Notes under the pieces: model-generated
The model's database searches: none
What the model was told of the DNA's origin: nothing
Seen by the model: only the letters and a program-made list of their open reading frames with translations
In this document: positions 23,088 to 30,510 of the stretch, piece after piece
How positions within the stretch are numbered: the first letter of the stretch is position 1
Layout: each line of letters begins with the position of its first letter
Position numbers and translations under genes: made by a program
Assembly (NCBI GenBank): GCA_016191815.1
Contig: JACPVI010000084.1
Span: 1 to 56,933 of the forward strand
DNA length: 56,933 bases
Direction: 5' to 3'
Source of the DNA: Myxococcales bacterium
GTDB taxonomy: Bacteria > Myxococcota > Myxococcia > Myxococcales > Myxococcaceae

Positions 23088-24017
23088 ATGCTGCGCGGGC
23101 TTCTCTCTGGTGTGGCGGGGCGCTGGAGACAGCGCCGCCTGCTCGTTCCCTCCACCGACAAGGGCGAGGCGAAGATCGCGGTGAGCCGCGTGGCGCACAG
23201 CTACCGCGACGTGGAGGCGCTGAAGAACGTCACCTTGAACATCCACCACGGAGAATTCGTGTGCCTGCTCGGGCCCTCGGGCTGCGGGAAGACCACCCTC
23301 CTCTACGCGCTGGCCGGCCAGGTGTCGCCCACCTTCGGCAACATCACCATCGACGGGGAGCCGGTGAAGGGCCCGAGCCCCGACCGGCTGCTCATGTTCC
23401 AGGAGGCGGCGCTCTTCCCCTGGCTCACGGTGAGGCAGAACCTCCACTTCGCCCTGCGCTCCAAGGAGCGCTCCAAGCGGCGGCGGGAGGACCTGGTCCG
23501 AAAGTACATCCGGCGGGTCCAGCTCGAGGGCTTCGAGGACGCCCTTCCTCACCAGCTCTCCGCGGGGATGCGGATGCGCGTCTCGCTGGCGCGGGCCTTG
23601 ACGATGAACCCGGCGGTGCTCTTGATGGACGAGCCGTTCGCGGCGCTGGACGCCCAGACCCGCGGTCAGATGCACCAGTTGCTCCAGCGGGTGTGGTTGG
23701 AAACCCGGAAGACGGTGGTGTTCGTCACCCACGACGTGCGCGAGGCGCTGGTGCTGGGGGACCGGGTGGTGGTAATGGCGATGCGCCCGGGGCACATCCT
23801 CACGGACCTGGAGGTGCGCCTGCCCAGGCCCCGCGACCCGGACGACGAGAAGCTGGTGCTGATGTCGCGGCAGATCCGCGAAATGTTGAGGCGGGCGGGC
23901 GCGGCGGAACGGCCCGGCCCGGAAGAGGTGGAGGAGCGGGATGGACAAGGGGAAGGGCCCCCTGTGGCGAGGAGCGTTCCTACTCGGGCTCCTCGCCCTG
24001 TGGGAGCTCGCTTCTAG
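23088..24017 (+). CDS. ABC transporter ATP-binding protein, NitT/TauT type
   Basis: A 309-aa ATPase of the SsuB/TauB/NrtD group energising the importer encoded by the next two genes. Walker A is [11 protein letters not shown], the Q-loop lies in [19 protein letters not shown], the signature is [19 protein letters not shown] (SAGM instead of SGGQ/M), Walker B is [13 protein letters not shown] and the switch is [12 protein letters not shown]. An N-terminal extension of about 40 residues ([20 protein letters not shown]) is unusual. The start is uncertain; the ATG at 23088 has only a poor ribosome-binding site. The last 77 nt overlap the permease gene in another frame, giving a Pro/Arg-rich tail. 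Confidence 0.93.
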   Translation: MLRGLLSGVAGRWRQRRLLVPSTDKGEAKIAVSRVAHSYRDVEALKNVTLNIHHGEFVCLLGPSGCGKTTLLYALAGQVSPTFGNITIDGEPVKGPSPDRLLMFQEAALFPWLTVRQNLHFALRSKERSKRRREDLVRKYIRRVQLEGFEDALPHQLSAGMRMRVSLARALTMNPAVLLMDEPFAALDAQTRGQMHQLLQRVWLETRKTVVFVTHDVREALVLGDRVVVMAMRPGHILTDLEVRLPRPRDPDDEKLVLMSRQIREMLRRAGAAERPGPEEVEERDGQGEGPPVARSVPTRAPRPVGARF

Positions 24018-24711
24018 GCTCGGGCCCTGGCCGCCCTACCTCTTTCCCTCGCCTCTGGCGGTGGCGGCGAGCCTGGTGCGGATGATCGCCGACGGCAGGC
24101 TGCCGGCGGCCATCGCGCGGTCCTTGGGCCGGTTGGCCCAGGGGTATTTCTTGTCGGTGGCGCTGGGAGTGCCGCTCGGACTTCTCATCGCCCAGCTTCC
24201 GCGCTTCCGCCAGGTGGTGAGGCCGCTGGTGATGGGCCTGCAGGCGCTTCCCTCCATCACCTGGCTGCCCTTGGCCATCCTCTGGTTCGGGCTCTCCGAC
24301 GCGGCGATCGTCTTCGTGGTGGTGATGGGCTCCTTGCTCGCCATCGCCATTGCCTCCGAGGGAGCCGTCCAGCAGATGAACCCGCTGCTCTCGATGCAGG
24401 CCCGGGCGCTCGGGGTGGAGGGCTTCCGCTACTACTCGGGGGTGCTGTTGCCGGGCGCCTTCCCGGGCATCGTCACCGGGCTCAAGCTGGGCTGGAGCTT
24501 CGCCTGGAGGGCGCTGATGGCCGGCGAGCTGCTCTTCGTCTCCGGCGGCCTGGGGCAATTGCTCCACGTGGGGAGGGAGCTGTTGGACCTCTCTCAAGTG
24601 ATGGCGGTGATGCTGGGCATCATCGCGGTGGGCGTGGCGGTGGACCGTCTGCTGTTCGAGACTCTGGAGCTCAGGGTGAGGCGGCGGTGGGGCCTGCTCG
24701 CGCCCTCTTGA
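23941..24711 (+). CDS. ABC transporter permease, NitT/TauT type
   Basis: A 256-aa inner-membrane subunit with about six hydrophobic segments. The EAA loop reads MQARALGVEGFRYYSGVLLP with GAFPGIVTGLKLGWSFAWRA, typical of SsuC/TauC permeases. It starts within the end of the ATPase gene (77-nt overlap), and its own 3' end overlaps the binding-protein gene by 25 nt, so the three are translationally coupled. No ribosome-binding site other than GGAGGAGCGGG just before the ATG was seen. Confidence 0.93.
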   Translation: MDKGKGPLWRGAFLLGLLALWELASRLGPWPPYLFPSPLAVAASLVRMIADGRLPAAIARSLGRLAQGYFLSVALGVPLGLLIAQLPRFRQVVRPLVMGLQALPSITWLPLAILWFGLSDAAIVFVVVMGSLLAIAIASEGAVQQMNPLLSMQARALGVEGFRYYSGVLLPGAFPGIVTGLKLGWSFAWRALMAGELLFVSGGLGQLLHVGRELLDLSQVMAVMLGIIAVGVAVDRLLFETLELRVRRRWGLLAPS

Positions 24712-25616
24712 GCGCTGCCCTGGCCGCCCTCTTGCTCTCCGGCTGCCGCGAGAGCAGGGAGGGCTTGGCGCTCGGGTACCTCGTCAACGTCACCCACGGG
24801 CAGGCGCTGGTGGGGGTGGAGGAGGGGCGCTTCGCCGAGGCCTTGGGGGCCACGCCGTTCACCGCTCGCCAGTTCGGCTCGGGGCCGGCGGCGATGGAGG
24901 CCTTGCTCGCCGGAGAGCTGGACATGGCCTACGTGGGCGCGGCGCCCGCGATCGTGGCCCACGTGCGCTCGGGGGGCCGGGTGAGGGTGCTCTCGGGGGC
25001 GGTCTCCGGCGGGGCGGTGCTGGTGGCGCGCTCTGCCAGGCGGCCGGAGGAGCTGTCGGGGAAGAAGGTGGCGGCGCCGCAGATCGGCAACACCCAGGAC
25101 GTCGCGCTCAGGCACTGGCTCTTGGAGCGCGGGGTGCGCGCCGAGGTGTTCCCGCTCGCCAGCTCGGAAATCCTCGGCCTCTTCGCGCGCGGCCACCTCG
25201 AGGCGGCCTGGGTGCCGGAGCCGTGGGGAGCGCGGCTGGTGCACGAGGCGGGAGGGCGGATCCTCGTCGACGAGCGGGAGCTATGGCCGGAGGGGAGATT
25301 CCCTGCCACCGTGCTGGTGGTGACCGAGGAAGCCCTCGAGGAGCGCCCGGCGGAGGTGGCGGCGGTCTTGCGGGCGCACGAGGCATTGACCGAGCGCTGG
25401 CGGCGCGAGCCGGTCGAGTTCGCACGGGAGGTCAACACCGCCTTCTCCGAGCTGACTGGGAAGAAGCTCTCCGAAGAGGTGCTGAGGGACGCCTTCTCGC
25501 GGATGGAGCCGACGGCGGATCCGATGGCGTCGGCGCTCGAGGAGATGGAGCGGCGGTTGGTGGAGCTCAAGTACCTGCCGAGGTCGGACCTCTCGCGGCT
25601 GGTGGCGCGCCGGTGA
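24687..25616 (+). CDS. ABC transporter substrate-binding lipoprotein (SsuA/TauA-like)
   Basis: A 309-aa periplasmic binding lipoprotein with lipobox LLLSGC (about residues 15-20). The first strand GLALGYLVNVTHGQALVGVE, the segment GSGPAAMEALLAGELDMAYV, then VLVARSARRPEELSGKKVAA and LEAAWVPEPWGARLVHEAGG match the NMT1/SsuA-like aliphatic-sulfonate/nitrate/taurine-binding family. The actual ligand cannot be told. The start is GTG. As the third gene it completes the importer, in the order ATPase-permease-binding protein. Confidence 0.92.
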   Translation: MGPARALLSAALAALLLSGCRESREGLALGYLVNVTHGQALVGVEEGRFAEALGATPFTARQFGSGPAAMEALLAGELDMAYVGAAPAIVAHVRSGGRVRVLSGAVSGGAVLVARSARRPEELSGKKVAAPQIGNTQDVALRHWLLERGVRAEVFPLASSEILGLFARGHLEAAWVPEPWGARLVHEAGGRILVDERELWPEGRFPATVLVVTEEALEERPAEVAAVLRAHEALTERWRREPVEFAREVNTAFSELTGKKLSEEVLRDAFSRMEPTADPMASALEEMERRLVELKYLPRSDLSRLVARR

Positions 25617-25655
25617 CGCCGGGCGCGGGAGATTCACCCGCAAAGGCAGGCGGCG

Positions 25656-25693
25656 TTGAACGCGGGCGCGCTGATGTGTAAGTTCTCACACAT
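25656..25693 (+). promoter_or_regulatory. Leaderless promoter with operator palindrome, vapBC
   Basis: TTGAAC (25656-25661), a 17-bp spacer and TAAGTT (25679-25684) are followed seven bases later by the ATG at 25692. A near-palindrome, ATGTGTAAGT/TCTCACACAT (25674-25693, 8 of 10 pairs), covers the -10 box and reaches into the start codon. There is no Shine-Dalgarno. The layout implies autorepression by the toxin-antitoxin complex and translation of a leaderless mRNA. Confidence 0.65.
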
Positions 25694-25889
25694 GCCCACC
25701 AACCTCTCGATCGACGATGACCTCCTCCGCGAGGCCCAGCGGCTCGGCAAGCACGCGACCAAGCGGCAGACGGTGAACGAGGCCCTGCGCGAATACGTGG
25801 CTCGGCTCAGGCGGCGAGAGATTCTCGGCCTCTCAGGCCTGCTCGAGTGGGACAAGCGCTACGACTACCAGGCGGCGCGCAGGCGATGA
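25692..25889 (+). CDS. vapB: VapB-type ribbon-helix-helix antitoxin
   Basis: A 65-aa antitoxin: PTNLSIDDDLLREAQRLGKH and ATKRQTVNEALREYVARLRR form the ribbon-helix-helix domain of the VapB (DUF2191-type) family. The C-terminal ILGLSGLLEWDKRYDYQAA is the usual toxin-binding tail (G-x-x-x-W-x-x-x-Y/D). The start at 25692 was preferred over 25656 because it sits at the correct distance from the promoter and fits the family length. Its stop overlaps the toxin start (ATGA). Confidence 0.93.
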   Translation: MPTNLSIDDDLLREAQRLGKHATKRQTVNEALREYVARLRRREILGLSGLLEWDKRYDYQAARRR

Positions 25890-26302
25890 GGGTGCTCGCC
25901 GACACCAGCGCTTGGTCGTTGCTCTTGCGCCGTGGTACGGCTGGCCATCTGCTGGCTCCGGCGGCGCAGGCGCTGCGGGAGTACCTCGAGGGGGACGCCG
26001 CCGTTTTCCTCACGGGGATCGTCTACCAGGAAGTGCTTCAGGGATTCCGGAGCGAGCCTCGACGCCAGGAGCTGGTCCGGAAGTTGGAGCCCTTCGAGCT
26101 GCTCCAACCGAGCCGAGCAACGCACCAGCGCGCGGCGCGGCTGATGGACCGATGCCTTCGGCGGGGGGTGATTGTCTCGACCGTCGATGTGCTGATCGCC
26201 CAGGTCGCCCTGGAGCGGGGATGCGTGCTGGTCACCGCCGATGCGGACTTCCACGCCATCGCCCGCTGCGTGCGGTTGAAGGTCGTGCCCGAAGCGAGCT
26301 GA
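25886..26302 (+). CDS. vapC: Type II toxin VapC, PIN-domain ribonuclease
   Basis: A 138-aa PIN toxin. MRVLADTSAWSLLLRR gives the first Asp and the Ser/Thr after it, FLTGIVYQEVLQGFRSE the Glu, and GVIVSTVDVLIAQVALERGC with VTADADFHAIA the remaining acids. It is coupled to vapB by a 4-nt overlap. The protein is complete and appears active. Confidence 0.94.
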   Translation: MRVLADTSAWSLLLRRGTAGHLLAPAAQALREYLEGDAAVFLTGIVYQEVLQGFRSEPRRQELVRKLEPFELLQPSRATHQRAARLMDRCLRRGVIVSTVDVLIAQVALERGCVLVTADADFHAIARCVRLKVVPEAS

Positions 26303-26763
26303 GGCCCGCGGGCTGGTTCCTCGGTGGCCTCCTGGGCGTCGCGGTGGACGATCCCCGGCGGCCGCCCCTCCGGGTCGCGCTGGGCGTGGGCGTGGGCCGG
26401 CGGCTGACCGGCTCGCCGGCAATCAGCTCGCGCCCTCCTCCACGAGCTGGCCGAGGAAGCGCCTCGCCGCCCTCCAGTCCTCGATCCGGTAGGGAGCGCG
26501 GCACCAGGCAAAGCTGGTAGTCGTGCACCCAGATGAGGTCGCCCGGCCGGTAGCGTCGGGCCACCAGCTCGGCGAACCGGCGGTTGACCTCGCGGTACAG
26601 CGCCCACCCCGTCCACCTGAATGGTGACTGGCAGTCGGTTGGAGACGAGCAACAGGCGCGGCATCCGGGGTGGCATAAGCACTGCGACGCGACGCGGCAA
26701 CCGGGAGGCAGATCTTTCCCTTAGGCTGCGCGTTGTCAGCGCGCCCACTCCCGAGGAAACCCA
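26303..26763. other. Stretch without an intact gene, holding the otsAB relic
   Basis: Apart from the relic at 26423-26664, no coding region is credible. Just before the VWA gene a TAGGCT hexamer (26722-26727) and CGAGGAAAC (26753-26761) are the only promoter- and ribosome-site-like signals. Confidence 0.4.
26423..26664 (-). pseudogene. Relic of a trehalose-phosphate synthase/phosphatase (otsAB) gene
   Basis: Three collinear fragments in three frames. (1) From the ATG at 26664: PRLLLVSNRLPVTIQVDG, the N-terminus of OtsA. (2) ALYREVNRRFAELVARRYRP with GDLIWVHDYQLCLVPRSL, the central OtsA segment containing the W-V-H-D-Y-x-L motif. (3) YRIEDWRAARRFLGQLVEEG ending at 26423, which resembles the extreme C-terminus of trehalose-phosphatases (OtsB), as in myxobacterial OtsAB fusions. 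Two large deletions with frameshifts therefore reduced a gene of about 2 kb to 240 bp. Fragments 1 and 2 are clear; fragment 3 is tentative. Confidence 0.75.
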
Positions 26764-28224
26764 ATGAACCGGACCTTCACCTACCTCGCCACCGCGGCCG
26801 GGCTCGCGCTCCTAGCGGTGGTGCTCGGACTTCCCGCGGCTCGCCTCGCTTCCCGCCCGACGCCGCCGTCGCCCAAGCCCGAGGTTCCCAAGGCCGACCC
26901 GTTGCCCCCGCCAGTGCCGATGATGGAGCCGGAGGGCTCGCTGACGATGGAGAGCCGCCTGTCGCACCCCTATGTCCCCCGCGGGAGGTCGGACCTCTTC
27001 CTCAGCGTGGACCTGTCGGCGGTGACGGTGCCGGGGGAGAAGCGCGCGCCGGTCAGCTTGGCCTTGGTGCTCGACCGGTCGGGCTCGATGAGCGGATTCA
27101 AGCTGCAGCGCGCCAAGCAGGCGGCGAGGCAGCTCGTCTCGCAGCTTGGCGACGAGGACCAGCTGGCGATCGTCCAGTACGGCTCCGACGTGCGCACCCT
27201 GCCGCTCACCCCCGCCACCGCCGAGGGCCGGGCGAAGATGCTTCGCACCATCGACCGGATCTACGACGACGGCGGCACCAACATCGGCGCGGGGCTGAAG
27301 GCGGGGCGGGCCCAGCTCCAGGCGGCCGCCGGCATCTGCGAGGGCGGCGCCTGCCCGGCCCATCGCGACATCACCCGGCTCATTCTGATCAGCGACGGGC
27401 AGCCCACCGAAGGTGTCACCAGCGAGCGGGGGCTCACCCAGCTCGCCCGCAGCATCCGCGAGGAGGGCATCACCGTGAGCGCCCTCGGGGTGGGCGCGGA
27501 CTTCAACGAGGACTTGATGCAGCGGATCGCCGAGGTGGGCTCCGGCTCCTACGGCTACATCCAGGACGCCTCTCGGCTCGCCAGCGTGTTCCAGATGGAC
27601 CTGCGCCAGGCCGGCACCACGGTGGCCCGGGAGGTGAAGCTCTCGCTCGAGCTGCCCACGGGGGTGGAGCTGGGCGACGTCTTGGGATACCGCTTCCAGC
27701 GGGCCGGGAATCGAGTGGAGGTCCCCCTTCCGGACTTCGCCTCCGGGCAGCTGGAGCGGCTGGTGGTGCGCCTTTCAGTGGACGCCCAGGTGGTCGGACA
27801 GGCGGTCGACGTGGTGCGCCTGGAGCTCGGGTACTCGGACCTGTTGAGGAACGGCCCGGGGCGGAGGATGGCGCAGCTCTCGGCGATGGTGACCCAGCGA
27901 AGGGAAGAGGTGCTCGCCCACCGGGATCGCGAAGCGGTGATCCGCGCCACCAGGGCGCAGTCCGGCGACAACTACCGGAAGGCTGCCGAGCTGGTGTCGC
28001 GCGGCGAGCCCGCCAAAGCCCAGCAGCTGATCCGCCAAAACGAAGCCCTCTTCGATTCGGCGGAGGAGGTGGCCGGCGGCGAGGCGATGGCCTCCGAGCG
28101 CGCGGACAACCAGGCGGTGTTCGGGTTGGTGCAAGGCTCGTCGCCCGCCGCGGCTCCAGCGGCGGTGAAGGACATCAAGCAGCGCGCGCTCAAGAGCTAC
28201 GGGCGCGGGAACTCGGTGTACTAA
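26764..28224 (+). CDS. VWA-domain protein, membrane-anchored or secreted
   Basis: A 486-aa protein. An N-terminal hydrophobic segment (TYLATAAGLALLAVVLGLPA) serves as signal or anchor, followed by a Pro-rich spacer. The VWA domain (about 95-280) has an intact MIDAS: LALVLDRSGSMSGFKLQRAK (DxSxS), the Thr in YDDGGTNIGAGLKAG and the Asp in LILISDGQPTEGV. A beta-rich segment follows (about 285-370) and then a helical tail ending GRGNSVY. This is the domain order of myxobacterial and Gram-negative vWA proteins related to YfbK/BatA. The ligand is unknown. GGAAACCCA precedes the ATG. It is convergent with the PIN/antitoxin pair downstream. Confidence 0.9.
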   Translation: MNRTFTYLATAAGLALLAVVLGLPAARLASRPTPPSPKPEVPKADPLPPPVPMMEPEGSLTMESRLSHPYVPRGRSDLFLSVDLSAVTVPGEKRAPVSLALVLDRSGSMSGFKLQRAKQAARQLVSQLGDEDQLAIVQYGSDVRTLPLTPATAEGRAKMLRTIDRIYDDGGTNIGAGLKAGRAQLQAAAGICEGGACPAHRDITRLILISDGQPTEGVTSERGLTQLARSIREEGITVSALGVGADFNEDLMQRIAEVGSGSYGYIQDASRLASVFQMDLRQAGTTVAREVKLSLELPTGVELGDVLGYRFQRAGNRVEVPLPDFASGQLERLVVRLSVDAQVVGQAVDVVRLELGYSDLLRNGPGRRMAQLSAMVTQRREEVLAHRDREAVIRATRAQSGDNYRKAAELVSRGEPAKAQQLIRQNEALFDSAEEVAGGEAMASERADNQAVFGLVQGSSPAAAPAAVKDIKQRALKSYGRGNSVY

Positions 28225-28243
28225 GCCCAGGCGAGCTCTGGGC
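28225..28243. terminator. Bidirectional terminator between convergent genes
   Basis: GCCCAG (28225-28230) and CTGGGC (28238-28243) pair around a 7-nt loop, exactly filling the gap between the stop codon of the VWA gene and that of the PIN gene. No U-tract is visible on either side. The call is inference from position and symmetry. Confidence 0.5.
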
Positions 28244-28642
28244 CTAGGAGGGTCGGACCAGCTCCACCGCGAAGTGGCGGATGCCGGCAAAGTCGTCATC
28301 CGAGGTGAGGAGCAGGTCCGCTCCGGCCGCCGCGGCGCAACCGGCAATCAGCGCGTCGGTGTTCTGCATGGTCTGCCCTTCCTGCTGGCGCTCGCGAGCG
28401 ATGGCCGCGCCCATCTCCGCGGCCGGGCGATCCACCTCGAGGACCGAGACGGTGTCGAACAGGCGGCTATAGAACTGTCGCCAGGTGGGGGTGAGCTTCG
28501 GGCTCCGCGTCAGCTCGAGGATGGTGACCGAGCAGACCGCGAGGTCGGCGAGGTCGCCGGCAATGAGCTCGCGAAGCCGAGCTTCCGCTTGCTCGCGCTT
28601 CCTTTCCGCATCCACGAAGATCGAGGTGTCGATGACGATCAC
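28244..28642 (-). CDS. vapC: Type II toxin, PIN-domain ribonuclease
   Basis: A 132-aa PIN toxin. MIVIDTSIFVDAERKREQAE (first Asp), CSVTILELTRSPKLTPTWRQ (Glu), QNTDALIAGCAAAAGADLLL (Asp) and TSDDDFAGI (final acids) make the active site complete. Its ATG overlaps the antitoxin stop by four bases. It is more similar to the VapC subgroup ending in D-D-D-F than to the other two PIN proteins in the window, so the copies are not recent duplicates. Confidence 0.93.
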   Translation of the reverse strand: MIVIDTSIFVDAERKREQAEARLRELIAGDLADLAVCSVTILELTRSPKLTPTWRQFYSRLFDTVSVLEVDRPAAEMGAAIARERQQEGQTMQNTDALIAGCAAAAGADLLLTSDDDFAGIRHFAVELVRPS

Positions 28643-28884
28643 CGACGGTCCTCTCGCCGGCGACGCTCGACCTCATCCGCGTGCTCGGGGGCCGGGGGAA
28701 GCTGGGCGAACCTGCGCAAGAGCTCGGAGGCGCGTTGTTCCCGATCCGCGGCTTCGAGCGCGAGGCGGCGCACCCACGTCCCGGTGGATCGCTTGGCCCC
28801 GAGCTTCTTCTCGGCCATGCGGTCGAGCCTCGCTCGTTGTTTCGCGGTGAGGCGTATGGTCAAGTCTGCGCTCTTTCGGGCCAT
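28639..28884 (-). CDS. Antitoxin partner of the PIN toxin
   Basis: An 81-aa basic protein: MARKSADLTIRLTAKQRARL and DRMAEKKLGAKRSTGTWVRR suggest a ribbon-helix-helix-like N-terminus (T-I-R-L-T-x-x-x-x-x-L), and the charged helical C-terminus ends in ERRRREDRR. The family is not firmly recognised; the role is inferred from the 4-nt overlap with the PIN gene. The ATG at 28884 sits directly beside a perfect 12-bp inverted repeat and seven bases from a -10 box, so the start is well supported despite the lack of a Shine-Dalgarno. Confidence 0.8.
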   Translation of the reverse strand: MARKSADLTIRLTAKQRARLDRMAEKKLGAKRSTGTWVRRLALEAADREQRASELLRRFAQLPPAPEHADEVERRRREDRR

Positions 28885-28920
28885 GCAACGCTGTGTACCA
28901 ACACAGCGTTGCAGTCTCAA
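28885..28920 (-). promoter_or_regulatory. Leaderless promoter with perfect 12-bp operator palindrome
   Basis: GCAACGCTGTGT (28885-28896), spacer ACCA, ACACAGCGTTGC (28901-28912) is a perfect inverted repeat touching the antitoxin start codon. On the minus strand TTGAGA (28920-28915), a 17-bp spacer and TACACA (28897-28892) form the promoter, ending seven bases before the ATG. The operator covers the -10 and most of the spacer. Confidence 0.7.
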
Positions 28921-29031
28921 GTAGCCCGGAGCGGACCCTCTCGACTCGACTTCCTCCCAAGGTGCGTGCTGGTCCGTCCAGGCCGGCGGCCGAGATTGAC
29001 GCGTCTGTGACGCCGGTGGGAGCGTCGGGCG

Positions 29032-29565
29032 ATGCGCCATATCATGCTCTCTCTGGCGATGCTCCAGGCCACCGCCGCCTGGGCAGAGCCCGACCCCTGG
29101 CTGGGGCCGGACAAGGCGCTTCACTTCGGCGCCACCGCTACCCTGGCTGGAGGCGGCTACGCGGGCTCGGCCCTCTGCCTCGAAGACGAGAAGGCCCGGC
29201 TGGCGACCGGAGCAGCGCTGGCTCTCGGCGCGGGAGTGGCAAAGGAGCTGTGGGACGTGCGCCGGGGCAGCAACCCTTCGCTGAGAGACGTCGCCTGGGA
29301 CGTCGCAGGGACGGCGACCGGGCTCTTCATCGCCTGGGCGATCGACCGCTGGCTCTTCAACCAGAGCGCTCCGCGAGGCGCGGAAGATCGCCTCGGTCGC
29401 TCCGGCTCGAGCTTCGAACCGTGCACCGCTGGCCCAAACCACGTCTGCTTCACGGCTCGTTGCGGAAGGGGCGTTCCTCGGAGAGCTTGCCTTCGGCGAG
29501 TGCCTGCCTCACCTCGTCGCAACCGGCGCCGTCGGGGATGCGGACCATGTCGAACCAGCTCCTGA
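29032..29565 (+). CDS. YfiM/DUF2279-like membrane or periplasmic protein
   Basis: The first about 120 residues are well conserved-looking: a signal peptide (LSLAMLQATAAWA), DKALHFGATATLAGGGYAGS, TGAALALGAGVAKELWDVRR and a C-terminal apolar helix, VAGTATGLFIAWAIDRWLF. The D-K-x-x-H-F motif with K-E-x-x-D is that of YfiM/DUF2279 proteins. After about residue 115 the sequence turns basic and low-complexity, and it overlaps the convergent gene by 116 nt. This tail is probably not natural family sequence, and the original stop may have been lost. The ATG at 29044 is an alternative start. Confidence 0.7.
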   Translation: MRHIMLSLAMLQATAAWAEPDPWLGPDKALHFGATATLAGGGYAGSALCLEDEKARLATGAALALGAGVAKELWDVRRGSNPSLRDVAWDVAGTATGLFIAWAIDRWLFNQSAPRGAEDRLGRSGSSFEPCTAGPNHVCFTARCGRGVPRRACLRRVPASPRRNRRRRGCGPCRTSS

Positions 29566-30328
29566 GCGGATCGGGATTCGGGGTGGCGGAGCCCTCGCCG
29601 GCGACCCAGCTCACCGTCGAGGCCAGGGAGTTGGACTCGCTCTTGAGCTGTCGGATCAGCCCCTGGATCAGGTCGCCGGACAGCACGGTGCCGTCGAAGC
29701 TGTAGACGTTCCGCTTGCACACGTAGAGGTCGGCGGAGAGCGTCCCCCGCATGAACACCGTCACTCCCGGCTTGCCGTCGCCGTCTTCGTCCCAAACCCA
29801 CTCGCTCTGCGGCGGGGATTGGTAGTTGTCTTTGGTGGGCAACGGCGTCTCGACGGGATCGGGGAGGTTCCGCACCCCCCAGAGGTCGATGATCAGCTCC
29901 GAACGGTAGGTGCCGTCCCCGTGTGAAGCCTGGGCGCTGTAGTGCACCGGGGCGATCTTCTCCAGGGTGGCCTCTTTCACGATGGTCTTGGTCCCCTCCA
30001 CCTCGAGCACGTCGTTGGTGCAGCGGACGAACGACTCCTCGTAGAGCTTTTCGGGGGCGTTCCAGCTCCGCCGGACGAGCCGGGTGCTGCTGCCGCCTCC
30101 CTCGCGGTCGCCGAGGATGGGGATGGGGACGATGGTGGCGAAGACGGTCTTCTGCGCCCAGGTCCCGGCGAGGGCGCCCTCTCTCACCGGGTACCCCACG
30201 AGCCCGGTCTCCTCGTCCACCGACCCGCGGCGCGCTGGGCCACACGTCGCCACCGAAAGCAGCGCGAGCGCACCGACAGATCTCCCCACAGCTCCGGGCC
30301 AAGGTGAGCCTCGCGCGCGCCCGATCAT
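29450..30328 (-). CDS. Secreted hypothetical protein with Ca-binding-like loop
   Basis: About 292 aa. The N-terminus MIGRARGSPWPGAVGRSVGA leads into a hydrophobic stretch (LALLSVATCG) that could be a signal or an imperfect lipobox. The mature part is beta-rich, with EWVWDEDGDGKPGVTVFMRG (D-x-D-x-D-G calcium-loop-like), RSELIIDLWGVRNLPDPVET and an ending GAGCDEVRQALAEGKLSEER. No family was recognised. The frame is open to 30382; the ATG at 30328 was chosen for the signal peptide, but it has no good ribosome-binding site. It is divergent from the VWA-like lipoprotein locus and could share its promoter region (30329-30510). Confidence 0.65.
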   Translation of the reverse strand: MIGRARGSPWPGAVGRSVGALALLSVATCGPARRGSVDEETGLVGYPVREGALAGTWAQKTVFATIVPIPILGDREGGGSSTRLVRRSWNAPEKLYEESFVRCTNDVLEVEGTKTIVKEATLEKIAPVHYSAQASHGDGTYRSELIIDLWGVRNLPDPVETPLPTKDNYQSPPQSEWVWDEDGDGKPGVTVFMRGTLSADLYVCKRNVYSFDGTVLSGDLIQGLIRQLKSESNSLASTVSWVAGEGSATPNPDPLRSWFDMVRIPDGAGCDEVRQALAEGKLSEERPFRNEP

Positions 30329-30510
30329 CGCCGGTCGGTATACATCGCTCCCGGAAAGCAACACCAACCGGCGGTGCAGCATCCGTCGCCGGGGCCGCGA
30401 GTTGACGCCGGCGCCGCGAAGCGATCTGATCTCCCCCCGCGGAGGGGCCCGGGGAAGCCCTCTGTCAGGTTGGCGGCGCTCCTATGACTGAGGCATCCAG
30501 CGAGGTTCCC

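Noticed and set aside
29395-29440. T-loop-like GGTTCGAAG on the minus strand suggesting a tRNA
   Set aside because: The flanking bases do not form a T-stem and no acceptor or anticodon arm fits at the right distance.
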